A model generated the notes under the pieces. It saw only the letters and a list, made by a program, of their open reading frames with translations. It was not told the origin of the DNA and searched no databases. A DNA stretch of 40,063 nt from an uncultured SAR324 cluster bacterium (lineage in GTDB: Bacteria; SAR324; NAC60-12), in the NCBI GenBank assembly GCA_902590435.1, contig CACIWU010000008.1, positions 1 through 40,063 on the forward strand. Direction: 5' to 3'. Every line of letters starts with the position of its first letter. Position 1 is the first letter of the stretch. Position numbers and translations under genes: made by a program. This document shows, piece by piece, positions 8,045 to 15,386 of this stretch.

Positions 8045-8224
8045 ATGGCAAGAGGAGGTTACCGAGAAGGTGCGGGTAGAAAAAAAGAATATAATGAACC
8101 CGTTAAAAAAATTTTATTAGGACTCCCTGAATCTGTACTAAAGCAGCTTGACACATACGCATCTGCTAAAAACCTTTCACGGCCAAAAGCCATTGCAAAT
8201 CTAGTAGAACAAGCCTCCGCATAG
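8045..8224 (+). CDS. Small ribbon-helix-helix DNA-binding protein
   Basis: The 59-aa protein opens with ARGGYREGAGRKKEY, a basic Gly/Arg tail often found at the start of small DNA-binding proteins. A ribbon-helix-helix fold follows: strand KKILLGLP, helix ESVLKQLDTYASAK, turn NLS, helix RPKAIANLVEQAS. This is the CopG/Arc-type pattern, so it is most likely a dimeric transcriptional regulator. A GGAG ribosome site lies about 9 bp before the ATG. It diverges from the 35-aa peptide gene and has a palindrome in its predicted promoter. RHH proteins serve as antitoxins, plasmid regulators or metal sensors; which applies here cannot be read from sequence. Confidence 0.75.
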   Translation: MARGGYREGAGRKKEYNEPVKKILLGLPESVLKQLDTYASAKNLSRPKAIANLVEQASA

Positions 8225-8276
8225 TCAATTCAAAAAAAGATCTTACATTTATAATTCATGACTTTAAAATTATATT

Positions 8277-8420
8277 TTAGTCTTTTTCTTTAGTTTCCCT
8301 TGAATCAATTTCCTTAAGTTTCTTAAGGGCATCTAGAAAAAGTTTCTTCGATCTCCGTCGTTGCCAATACCCTAAGATAACCATAGAGCAAATCAACATA
8401 ATAATTAAAACAAGTCCCAT
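8277..8420 (-). CDS. 47-aa single-pass membrane protein
   Basis: The small frame encodes one hydrophobic helix (GLVLIIMLICSMVILGYW, residues 2-19) followed directly by QRRRSKK and a charged, probably helical tail (to residue 47). The basic residues after the helix predict an outside-in N-terminus with the tail in the cytoplasm. It lies 84 bp downstream of another small membrane protein on the same strand and converges with the RHH gene. It is not similar to a family I know. The clean membrane-helix-plus-charged-tail pattern supports a real gene. Confidence 0.5.
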   Translation of the reverse strand: MGLVLIIMLICSMVILGYWQRRRSKKLFLDALKKLKEIDSRETKEKD

Positions 8421-8504
8421 TTCAAATATTAAAATAATTAAAATGACATTTTTTTGAGGAAAATAAAAAAGAGCTCAGCCTCCTTATAGATAGAAATGCC
8501 AAAA

Positions 8505-8669
8505 TTAAAAAATTAGTATAATTAATGATATTCCATAGTAAACTGCAATACCTCCGAGAATCCAATTTATCCATCTTGACTGTTCTCCATTTACCTTCTT
8601 ACGATACTTTCTCCAAAGATAAATAGTACAAACCATTAAAAAAACTAATAATATTCCCTTTGGACCCAT
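8505..8669 (-). CDS. 54-aa membrane protein with two hydrophobic helices
   Basis: The frame has two hydrophobic segments (about residues 4-18 and 35-54) joined by a basic loop containing RKYRKK. This gives a small hairpin membrane protein with the loop probably in the cytoplasm. It begins 12 bp after the end of the DUF4254 gene on the same strand, so it is probably co-transcribed with fliN, the glycosyltransferase and DUF4254. No homologue was recognised. Confidence 0.5.
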   Translation of the reverse strand: MGPKGILLVFLMVCTIYLWRKYRKKVNGEQSRWINWILGGIAVYYGISLIILIF

Positions 8670-8681
8670 ATAACTAATTAG

Positions 8682-9290
8682 CTAATTTTTATTATATAAA
8701 ACGGGATTTAAACTTTCATCATTGTACATTTTCATTTGTCGATAAACTTTAAGGAATTTTTTTCCCTTGTACAAATCATCAAAAAGTTTAAATAGGCACT
8801 TACCCAAATCCTCTCGTTGCTCCCTTAAGATAGAAAGTTTTTCTAAAGTTTTTATACGGTGATTTTCATCTGCTTCTTCGCGTCTCGTTTCCTCTTCCAT
8901 GTGGTAAATTTTTAATGCATTGATAGATAGACGGTCAATTATATTTCCAGGAGTTTCGCTATTCATTTCAGCTCCTGGATTAGTTAATAAATTTTCATTA
9001 TGCATTAGATTTACTAAAAAACTATCCATTTTTTCAATCAAATCATTTCTTCTTTGATTTAAAGAATCAATGGAACGTTTTACAGAGGCAATTTTTGAAT
9101 TGGAAGCATCAGGATCACGCGCTATATCTTCCTCATGCCATAACTCAAAATTTACCCGATGTTGAATAGATACTATTCTAGAAAAATCTAAAGGCAGAGA
9201 CATATCTACATTAACAAAAGATTTATGCCAAATTTCAACTTCTTCAATCTGTTGACTCAACAACTTTTCGGTTTCAAAGGGAAAACTCAT
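8682..9290 (-). CDS. DUF4254 family protein
   Basis: The 202-aa, all-helical, highly charged protein matches DUF4254. The characteristic NFELWHEEDIARDPDAS (47-63) and VKRSIDSLNQRRNDLIEKMD (69-88) are present. The family has no established biochemical role but is commonly encoded beside lipopolysaccharide glycosyltransferases, as here: the GT9 enzyme ends 10 bp upstream. Co-transcription suggests a role in LPS core or another surface glycan. No signal peptide or membrane segment is visible, so it is probably cytoplasmic. Confidence 0.8.
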   Translation of the reverse strand: MSFPFETEKLLSQQIEEVEIWHKSFVNVDMSLPLDFSRIVSIQHRVNFELWHEEDIARDPDASNSKIASVKRSIDSLNQRRNDLIEKMDSFLVNLMHNENLLTNPGAEMNSETPGNIIDRLSINALKIYHMEEETRREEADENHRIKTLEKLSILREQREDLGKCLFKLFDDLYKGKKFLKVYRQMKMYNDESLNPVLYNKN

Positions 9291-9300
9291 TTTAATAGCC

Positions 9301-10305
9301 TCAAATTAAAGTTTTAATTATCTTTTCCAATTTAGTTTGAACTGATTCTACACTTATACTTGTTAAACATTCTAGATTACATTTAGGATAAATACATTTA
9401 CTTTTACATCCTGGATCAAACTCAATAGATTGGTGTCTTATTTGATGAGGAGGGGTCCAATTCGCAGCCCAAGGTCTTCCAAAAATTGCTAATGTAGGAA
9501 TTCCACCTGCAATAGCAAAGTGCATTGGACCATTATCATTTCCAAAATGCAAATTGACTCTATTCAATATTGAGAGTGTTTCAGAAAGTGTAGGAATATC
9601 ATATTCAGGAAGAGCCACCTGTTTCATTGAAAGTCTTACATTATCAACAAAATGTTTCTCTCCAGGTCCATACAAAAATAAAATTTTAGCACTGTAGTTT
9701 TTAACTAACCAATCTGCTACCTTTGCAAACCTTTCAGGAGGCCAAACTTTGTATGTTTGTCGTGAAACTGGTGACAAAGAAATAACAAAATCTTTGTCTT
9801 TTATTCCAAGTTGATAAAAAAGTTTTTTAGCAAAATTTTTATCTTTTTCATTTTCAAAAAAATCCAAACAATAATTATTCGAGAAAATTCCTAGTTCTTC
9901 TAGCAATTTAGTTTTATCCTGAGCAGCATAAGTTAATCCTTCTTTAATACTAACTGGATGAGAATAAGCAATGCTTCTACCTCTAAATCGAAAACCAATC
10001 TTTATAGGTGCTCCTGAAATAGCAGTAATAAGGGAACTCCTTGGATTTCCAAAAAAATCGATTACACAATCAAATCTACGATTACGCACTTTCCGTAAAA
10101 AATAAACCGATTGAAAAATAGATTTGGATTTTTTATATAGAATAATTTCATCCAAAAAAGGATTCTCTCTCAAAACCTGATCAGAAGGAGTTTCCGTAAG
10201 AAAAGTAAGATTCGCCTCAGGGAAAGATTCTCTCAGCAGTCTGATAGCAGGAGTTGTCATCAATACATCACCTATCCTACGTAACTGTATTAAAAGAAAT
10301 TTCAA
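9301..10305 (-). CDS. Glycosyltransferase family 9 (heptosyltransferase-like)
   Basis: The 334-aa protein has the GT9 N-terminus ILIQLRRIGDVLMTTPAIRLL-like start (residues 3-24) and the nucleotide-sugar site GNDNGPMHFAIAGGIPTLAIFG in its C-terminal half. These are hallmarks of ADP-heptose:LPS heptosyltransferases, which add heptose to the inner core on the cytoplasmic face of the inner membrane. HldE at 23.8-25.2 kb could supply the ADP-heptose. A Cys-containing segment near the C-terminus (CKSKCIYPKCNLEC) holds four Cys within 14 residues, as in some WaaF/WaaQ relatives. It lies 14 bp after the fliN-like gene and 10 bp before DUF4254. The acceptor is unknown. Confidence 0.85.
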   Translation of the reverse strand: MKFLLIQLRRIGDVLMTTPAIRLLRESFPEANLTFLTETPSDQVLRENPFLDEIILYKKSKSIFQSVYFLRKVRNRRFDCVIDFFGNPRSSLITAISGAPIKIGFRFRGRSIAYSHPVSIKEGLTYAAQDKTKLLEELGIFSNNYCLDFFENEKDKNFAKKLFYQLGIKDKDFVISLSPVSRQTYKVWPPERFAKVADWLVKNYSAKILFLYGPGEKHFVDNVRLSMKQVALPEYDIPTLSETLSILNRVNLHFGNDNGPMHFAIAGGIPTLAIFGRPWAANWTPPHQIRHQSIEFDPGCKSKCIYPKCNLECLTSISVESVQTKLEKIIKTLI

Positions 10306-10319
10306 TGACGCATTCCCCC

Positions 10320-10634
10320 CTAATCCAAATCAGTCAAATCTTTAAGACGTTTTTCTGTAGAAGAAATCTGTTTTATTTGCGCACCAATTTTGCCTCCCAC
10401 TTTCACAGATTTAGCTTCAGCGATTTCCTCATTGTTAATATAAAGCTTTAAGGTATCCTTAACATTTGTATCCAATTCAAGTATTGAACCTTGCCCCATT
10501 CTAAGTATTTCATCGATTTCCATCTCACACTCACCCAAGACTAACCTTGCTGTAACTGGCATCTCCATCAATTTTTGTACTTGCGGCACTATATCTTTTG
10601 TTGATTTTTTATTTTTTTGTTTTCTGCTGTTCAT
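10320..10634 (-). CDS. fliN: FliN/YscQ-type SpoA-domain protein
   Basis: The 104-aa protein has a basic N-terminal tail, then a SpoA domain from about residue 22: LMEMPVTARLVLGECEMEIDEILRMGQGS, followed by strands ending in GGKIGAQIKQI. This is the C-terminal domain of the flagellar motor switch protein FliN and of type III secretion C-ring proteins. FliN normally sits with fliM and fliL in a flagellar operon; here it leads a GT9/DUF4254 operon with no other flagellar gene in view. It may be the cell's FliN placed elsewhere, or a SpoA protein with another job. Family assignment is good, role less so. Confidence 0.75.
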   Translation of the reverse strand: MNSRKQKNKKSTKDIVPQVQKLMEMPVTARLVLGECEMEIDEILRMGQGSILELDTNVKDTLKLYINNEEIAEAKSVKVGGKIGAQIKQISSTEKRLKDLTDLD

Positions 10635-10758
10635 TTACAATTTGTTCTAAAAATAATAATTTCCATAAAGTGGTTTTTAACTCGCAAGTTTTTTAAATTA
10701 TTGCTAATTTAAAATTTGCACTATTTAAACCATACCTTTTAAATTTGATCATAACAAG

Positions 10759-10773
10759 TTGATTTAAAATCAA
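10759..10773. promoter_or_regulatory. Palindrome between the divergent fliN and exonuclease operons
   Basis: TTGATTT-A-AAATCAA is a perfect 7-1-7 inverted repeat, 17 bp upstream of the 42-aa peptide start. It lies in the 155-bp region from which two operons diverge, so it may be an operator. A chance palindrome is possible given the base composition. Confidence 0.3.
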
Positions 10774-10789
10774 ATAACAACTGAATAAT

Positions 10790-10918
10790 ATGTCTCCTAA
10801 ACAAAAAACAGCGACAAAAAGACACGCAAATAAAAGGCCTAACAAAAGAAATCTGAAAAAACGTCATAAGATCATTCATGAGAATTCAATGCTTCTCCAG
10901 TCTCTTTCTACTGATTAA
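10790..10918 (+). CDS. 42-aa Lys/Arg-rich protein coupled to exonuclease III
   Basis: A short frame starts MSPKQKTATKRHANKRPNK and continues with more Lys/Arg/His before a short neutral C-terminus (LLQSLSTD). About 15 of the first 30 residues are basic, so nucleic-acid or ribosome binding is plausible. Its TAA overlaps the ATG of the next gene (TAATG), a layout that suggests translational coupling with the exonuclease. No strong Shine-Dalgarno sequence is visible. I do not recognise a family. The tight overlap and composition favour a real gene. Confidence 0.55.
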   Translation: MSPKQKTATKRHANKRPNKRNLKKRHKIIHENSMLLQSLSTD

Positions 10919-11964
10919 TGGCCAATCAGGAGATTTTACAATCACTGATTTCAGATCAGGTTAGAAAAAAACTCCAAAAAGATGGAATTTCTTTTTCAGA
11001 AATTCGACAGGCAAGTAATACCCCAGAAAAATTAGTTGAGGACATCTATTGCAATTGGCGCAGTGGTAAAATCAATGTTTTTCGAAACTGGGATGGGATG
11101 CTTGAAAATCAACAAAAAATCGTTTATAGCAATAGTGCTTGTTTATTACCAGGAGACAGACTTTACATTGATACTTCATCCTTAAAGAAAAAATGGAAGG
11201 TTGCAACTTGGAACGTAAATTCCATTAGAGCGCGTTTATCGCTACTTTTGCAATGGCTGGAATTACATAAACCGGACGCAGTTTGTATTCAGGAAACAAA
11301 AGTTGAAGACAAACTCTTCCCAGTTTGGGAACTTAAGCAAGCTGGATATGAATCGGATTATTACGGACAAAAATCATATAACGGTGTTGCAATTTTATCT
11401 AAACATCCTATTAGTGATACCCAATATGGCTTTCTTAATGGCTATGATAGGGAAAATGCTCGTCTAATTAAGGCCACGATTTCTGGTGTTAGACTTATTA
11501 ATGTTTATGTGCCTCAAGGACAAAACACAGAATCAGACAAATTTCAGTATAAGTTAAAATTTTTTGAAGAATTAAAGCAAGAAATACTTCAAGAAAAAAC
11601 TTCCTTAAGAGCTTGCGCAATCATGGGAGATTTCAATGTTGCTCCTGAGGCAAAAGATTTGTCAGATCCAGAATCTATGAAAAACAAGGTCAGCTTTCAT
11701 CCAAAAGAACATGAGTTTTTAGAAACAATTAAAGATTCTGGTTTAATTGATATCTTTCGAAAATTTGATCAAAATAGTGGGCAATTTTCCTGGTGGGATT
11801 TCCGAACAAGAGGATTCGAAAGAGGTGAAGGTATGCGGATTGACTACATACTAGGCAATTCTGTTTTGACATCCTCTTGTCAAACATGCATAATCGATAC
11901 GGAAACAAGAGCAAAAGACCGTCCATCAGATCACGCACCTGTAATAGCTGAGTTTATTTTTTGA
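10918..11964 (+). CDS. xthA: Exodeoxyribonuclease III with N-terminal extension
   Basis: Residues about 93-348 form a complete exonuclease III/AP endonuclease (EEP fold): WKVATWNVNSIRARL (93-107), QETK with the metal ligand Glu126, NVYVPQG (195-201), GDFNVAP (237-243; Asp238, Asn240) and SDHAPV with His339. The enzyme cuts at abasic sites and degrades duplex DNA from 3' ends. The family is usually about 260 aa; here 92 extra residues precede it, a mixed helical segment without a domain I recognise. The start overlaps the stop of a 42-aa basic protein. The nuclease call is firm; the extension's job is unknown. Confidence 0.9.
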   Translation: MANQEILQSLISDQVRKKLQKDGISFSEIRQASNTPEKLVEDIYCNWRSGKINVFRNWDGMLENQQKIVYSNSACLLPGDRLYIDTSSLKKKWKVATWNVNSIRARLSLLLQWLELHKPDAVCIQETKVEDKLFPVWELKQAGYESDYYGQKSYNGVAILSKHPISDTQYGFLNGYDRENARLIKATISGVRLINVYVPQGQNTESDKFQYKLKFFEELKQEILQEKTSLRACAIMGDFNVAPEAKDLSDPESMKNKVSFHPKEHEFLETIKDSGLIDIFRKFDQNSGQFSWWDFRTRGFERGEGMRIDYILGNSVLTSSCQTCIIDTETRAKDRPSDHAPVIAEFIF

Positions 11965-11989
11965 TTTTCATAATTTTGGATACAAAAAC

Positions 11990-12295
11990 ATGAACAGAGC
12001 AAAACCTCTAAGAATAATCATCATAGCTTGCCTGCTTTTTGCATTATTATCATTAAATGTTTCAGCTGCAATACCTCAAGAGAGACCTGGAGCATTTGCA
12101 ATGGTAATTGATGTTCCAATTCGAGTAGTCGGATTAGGTTTAGCGCTAATTGGATCTGCTTTCTTTGTAGTAGCTTTACCCTTTGCACTAACCTCTGGAA
12201 GTACTGGAGATGCCTGGGATGTGCTGGTAGTAGAGCCTTTTGAGTTCACTTTCACCAGACCCCTAGGGAAATTTGAAGAATGGAAGAGCCCATAG
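11990..12295 (+). CDS. Small exported/membrane protein, unknown
   Basis: The 101-aa protein has a signal-peptide-like start (MNRAKPLRIIIIACLLFALL, ending near SAA at residue 27), then a hydrophobic segment (about 41-70, containing GLGLALIGSAFFVVALPFAL) and a tail reading WDVLVVEPFEFTFTRPLG. The ending PFxFTFxRPLG is, from memory, shared by a group of uncharacterised Gram-negative envelope proteins. It lies 25 bp after the exonuclease gene and 50 bp before the first beta-barrel paralogue, so it may be co-transcribed with either. Confidence 0.6.
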   Translation: MNRAKPLRIIIIACLLFALLSLNVSAAIPQERPGAFAMVIDVPIRVVGLGLALIGSAFFVVALPFALTSGSTGDAWDVLVVEPFEFTFTRPLGKFEEWKSP

Positions 12296-12345
12296 AATTT
12301 ACAAAACTCTTCTTGAAAAAATAAACTTCTCAATAGGAGAAAAAT

Positions 12346-12894
12346 ATGAAGAAGATAATTTTTATTGCTATTGCAACAACAAGCTTGCTTCTTTCAAGTA
12401 CTCAGGCGTTTGCATTATTTTCTGTAAGTGTTGGAGTCCCATTAAATCAATCATTTAGTTCAGGAACCGAAATAGAATCTGTTAGTGGTTCTTTAATTGG
12501 TGTCCAATTACCTTTTGCTTTGGGTTTAGGAATGGATAGTTATAAAACAAAAGTTAAAGATTCCGTTTTAGAATTAGAAACTAGCGTGTATAACATATTC
12601 TATCAGCTTCCCGTTCCAATTGTTAATCTAATTCTTGGTGTTGGCACAGGTAATCATAAATTTGTTTGTTCCGATATTGGAGACGGAAGTTCCTGTTCCG
12701 ATTATTTTGAAAAGGGTTCTATTACTCAGTGGTATACAAGTATCGGACTGCCAATCATTCCATTCTTTGACATTCACCTAAGTTATCGCTCAATTACTTC
12801 AAAAAATGTGGAAGTTATTAAAGGGTCTAGTAAAGGATCAAAATCAGACTTAAATTCAACTGTAACAGGAGTAGGTATCGCATTCAATTTCTAA
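12346..12894 (+). CDS. Secreted beta-barrel-like protein, paralogue 1
   Basis: The 182-aa protein has a signal peptide (MKKIIFIAIATTSLLLSSTQ, ending near AFA at residue 23) and a mature part of alternating hydrophobic strands ending in GVGIAFNF, an aromatic C-terminus typical of outer-membrane barrels. It shares with the next two genes SVGVP, FYQLPVP..NL.LGVGTG, a YFEKGSITQWYTS block and FDIHLSYRSITSKN. Two cysteines flank a short insert (CSDIGDGSSC) and may form a disulfide. AGGAG lies 8-9 bp before the ATG. A hairpin terminator follows. Outer-membrane location is inferred; function unknown. Confidence 0.7.
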   Translation: MKKIIFIAIATTSLLLSSTQAFALFSVSVGVPLNQSFSSGTEIESVSGSLIGVQLPFALGLGMDSYKTKVKDSVLELETSVYNIFYQLPVPIVNLILGVGTGNHKFVCSDIGDGSSCSDYFEKGSITQWYTSIGLPIIPFFDIHLSYRSITSKNVEVIKGSSKGSKSDLNSTVTGVGIAFNF

Positions 12895-12929
12895 AAGGAA
12901 AAATTATAAAGCGTATTTTATCTACAATT

Positions 12930-12962
12930 AAGGGTGCATATAAAATTTTAAAAAGCACCCTT
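12930..12962 (+). terminator. Probable Rho-independent terminator after barrel paralogue 1
   Basis: Perfect 8-bp arms AAGGGTGC (12930-12937) and GCACCCTT (12955-12962) enclose a 17-nt A/T loop and are followed by TATATTATTTT. The long loop and imperfect T tract make it moderate in strength. It separates paralogue 1 from paralogue 2. Confidence 0.6.
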
Positions 12963-13083
12963 TATATTATTTTAAGCTTTAACAAAATTTTATATAAAGG
13001 TAACTTTTAGCTTCTTTTTGTAACAGAAGTTTGCATGTCCTTGCAATTTCAACATTATTTTGGAAGTTCCTAAATATCCGATC

Positions 13084-13728
13084 ATGAAAAAAATCCTTTT
13101 AAATATTTTTATATCTTCTATATTTATTTTTTATAGCACATCTATACTGGCAATTTCAATAAGCATTGGGAGTCCATCTAGCCATAGCTCAAGTGGTTTC
13201 GTATATGATGAAGTTGAAGGTATATATGGAAAACAATCTTATGGAAACGCTATAGATAAACCTAGTGGTTATTTTCTAGGCGTACTATCTACCTATGATA
13301 TAGGATTTGGTATAGATCGTTATACAACAAAATTTAAGACTGGAACTTGTACAGGGTGCTGGGCATCACGTTACAATGCAGGCTTGAAAACTAAAATGAC
13401 TAATATTTTCTATCAACTCCCTATACGTGCTTTAAATATAATAGTTGGCATAGGAACGGGTACTACAGAATATGATTGTACAGTTTGTTCTACTTATTAT
13501 GAAAAGGGTTCTGCAACTCAGTGGTATACAAGCTTTGGAATGTCAATAATATCATCCTTAGAAATACACCTTAGCTATCGCTCTGTTACTGCAAAAAATA
13601 TAACAAACAAGTATACTGATATGAAGGATGATAATAGTGGCACTGTAACAGGTATTGGATTATCATTCAATTTCTCTGGGGGTGATGAAGAGGAATATGA
13701 CGATGACGATGATTATGATGAAGAATAA
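13084..13728 (+). CDS. Secreted beta-barrel-like protein, paralogue 2 (Cys-rich, acidic tail)
   Basis: The ATG at 13084 begins a normal signal peptide (MKKILLNIFISSIFIFYS), so I prefer it to the in-frame TTG at 13060. The 214-aa product has the family blocks FYQLPIRALNIIVGIGTG, YYEKGSATQWYTSFG, EIHLSYRSVTAKN and GIGLSFNF. It differs from its neighbours in having two CxxC-type pairs (CTGC and CTVC) inside loop-like regions and a tail of about 16 residues that is almost all Asp/Glu (after SGG), which follows the usual barrel end. The Cys pairs could bind metal or form disulfides; the tail could bind calcium. No Shine-Dalgarno sequence is visible. Confidence 0.65.
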   Translation: MKKILLNIFISSIFIFYSTSILAISISIGSPSSHSSSGFVYDEVEGIYGKQSYGNAIDKPSGYFLGVLSTYDIGFGIDRYTTKFKTGTCTGCWASRYNAGLKTKMTNIFYQLPIRALNIIVGIGTGTTEYDCTVCSTYYEKGSATQWYTSFGMSIISSLEIHLSYRSVTAKNITNKYTDMKDDNSGTVTGIGLSFNFSGGDEEEYDDDDDYDEE

Positions 13729-14185
13729 ATAAGAAACTCTTCAAATCTACTTTCTAACCAATATAATAAGCAGTTTTTTTAAATTAAAAAAGCTAAACCT
13801 CTAGAAAAAAAATTTTCCTCTTTCAATATAAATCTCTGATTTCCTTCACTTAAAAACAAAGCTTGATTCTAGTTCTTGTGCTGAAGATAATACTGATAGA
13901 TAGTGTTACATTGATTATACATGGATGAGAAGTAATTTGCTTTCTTATGCATATCTTTTTCTCTCTTAATTATGAATTAATAAAATTTTTTGGGTTTAAC
14001 AGCATTAAATACTTCAGCAATTTTGTTAAACATATATTAAGTATAGTTAAAAACTTTTACCATACTAGTACTTTTGATGTACTTTAAAAGTAGAATAAAA
14101 ACGCTCCATTGAGTCATGACTTTTAAATATTGAGCATATAGGTTACAATGCAAAATATTTATTCAACTAAAATCTGGAAACAAAA
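13729..14185. other. Intergenic stretch between barrel paralogues 2 and 3
   Basis: This 457-bp A/T-rich region holds no supportable gene. A minus-strand frame from 14118 to about 13979 (MTQWSVFILLLKYIK...) contains a stop and ends quickly; it may be a relic but matches nothing I recognise. An AGC...T-run / A-run...GCT imperfect hairpin near 13770-13794 could be a weak terminator of paralogue 2. The promoter of paralogue 3 must lie near the right end. Confidence 0.4.
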
Positions 14186-14713
14186 ATGAAAAAAAATTAT
14201 CTTATTCTGCTAGTAGTAGGCAACTTATATCTATTTAGTGCGACCCAAGTGTTTGCAGAACTTTTTTCTGCAAGTATTGGAGTACCAATTTCTCACACTA
14301 TTTCAGATGATACCGTCGCTGAATCAGATGGTGTCAGTGGAACATTTTTGCATGCAAAATTACCTCTAATCCCTTTAGGCTTAGGTATTGAAAGTTATAA
14401 AACTAATGTAAAAAACAATGCTCCATTGAAGATTGCTACAACAATGTTTGATTTATTTTACCTACTTCCCATTCCAATCATTAATTTAACTCTTGGTATT
14501 GGTATTGGAAATGTAGAAGTTGAAGGAGGTTCTGGATTCGAAAGAGGGAGTGCTTCACAATGGTATACTAGTGTTGGAATGCCCATATTACCTTTGTTCG
14601 ACATACACCTAAGTTATCGTTCAATTACAGCAAAAAATTCAAAAGATCAAAATGGTGATAAAATGAATTTAAGCGGAAACGTGACTGGAATTGGTATAGC
14701 TTTCACATTTTAA
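14186..14713 (+). CDS. Secreted beta-barrel-like protein, paralogue 3
   Basis: The 175-aa protein has a signal peptide (MKKNYLILLVVGNLYLFSAT, ending near VFA at residue 24) and the same block order as paralogues 1 and 2: SASIGVPIS, FYLLPIPIINLTLGIGIG, FERGSASQWYTSVGMPI, FDIHLSYRSITAKN and GIGIAFTF. It lacks the cysteines of its siblings. It is close to paralogue 1 in length and sequence, consistent with recent tandem duplication. A hydrophobic-alternating pattern and C-terminal Phe suggest an outer-membrane barrel of about eight strands. Function unknown. Confidence 0.7.
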   Translation: MKKNYLILLVVGNLYLFSATQVFAELFSASIGVPISHTISDDTVAESDGVSGTFLHAKLPLIPLGLGIESYKTNVKNNAPLKIATTMFDLFYLLPIPIINLTLGIGIGNVEVEGGSGFERGSASQWYTSVGMPILPLFDIHLSYRSITAKNSKDQNGDKMNLSGNVTGIGIAFTF

Positions 14714-14726
14714 AAATATATTTGCC

Positions 14727-15386
14727 TTGAATAACAAAATATCAAGAATTTTTCAAACAATTTGGTTTTTTTCGTATGCTGTTGTAGGATCTATAATCCT
14801 GCCAAGTAATGCAGATGCTCAATTTATGGGATTTAAAGTTGATGCCGCTATAGCTTATTCTGCTGCTCCTGGAAGTGTTTCCGGAGGCGCAATTGGAATT
14901 ATTCATCCTGTTCCATTTTTCCCAAATATTGGTTATTCAAGTATAAAATTTGAGGACAAACAAGAAGTTACTGATGCAAGTGAAAGTACTTCTTCTGTCA
15001 TTCTTACAACAGACACTACAATTAATACTTTTAATTTTTTTTATTACGTTCCCTTTCCAGTTGTAACAATATCCGTTGGAATTGGGTTAGGTCAAGACAA
15101 TCTTAATACGGGAATGGAAACCAAAACAAAAATAGAAGAAACATTTGAAAACAGTGAACAAACACCTGACAACAGTATTATAAAAACTTCTGTTTCTGAA
15201 ACTTTTATCCATATTGGACTCCCTTTCTGGAATACTATAGAATTCCATCTAGGTTACCATCTCATGTCTGTAAGTAAGATTGATTTAACTAGCAAAAAAA
15301 GTACTTCTTTGCAAGGAAATTACAATATTAGTAAGAAAAACTACACCGGAGGAATGACCACTGTTGGATTTCAAGTTGCTTTTTAA
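14727..15386 (+). CDS. Secreted beta-barrel-like protein, divergent paralogue 4
   Basis: A TTG start gives a 219-aa protein whose first 33 residues form a good signal peptide (ending near ADA). No internal ATG would keep it, so the TTG is preferred despite a poor ribosome site. The family layout is recognisable but worn: FNFFYYVPFPVVTISVGIGLG, HIGLPFWNTIEFHLGYHL and a final TVGFQVAF. It lacks the QWYTS block. It follows paralogue 3 by 13 bp and overlaps the next gene by one base (TAATG), so the two are probably translated from one mRNA. Confidence 0.6.
   Translation: MNNKISRIFQTIWFFSYAVVGSIILPSNADAQFMGFKVDAAIAYSAAPGSVSGGAIGIIHPVPFFPNIGYSSIKFEDKQEVTDASESTSSVILTTDTTINTFNFFYYVPFPVVTISVGIGLGQDNLNTGMETKTKIEETFENSEQTPDNSIIKTSVSETFIHIGLPFWNTIEFHLGYHLMSVSKIDLTSKKSTSLQGNYNISKKNYTGGMTTVGFQVAF

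Noticed and set aside
12273-12458. 61-aa plus-strand frame crossing the start of barrel paralogue 1
   Set aside because: It overlaps two well-supported genes in another frame and has no ribosome site or protein-like composition.
13979-14118. Minus-strand frame starting MTQWSVFILLL between barrel genes
   Set aside because: It contains an in-frame stop, has no ribosome site and resembles no transposase or other family I know.
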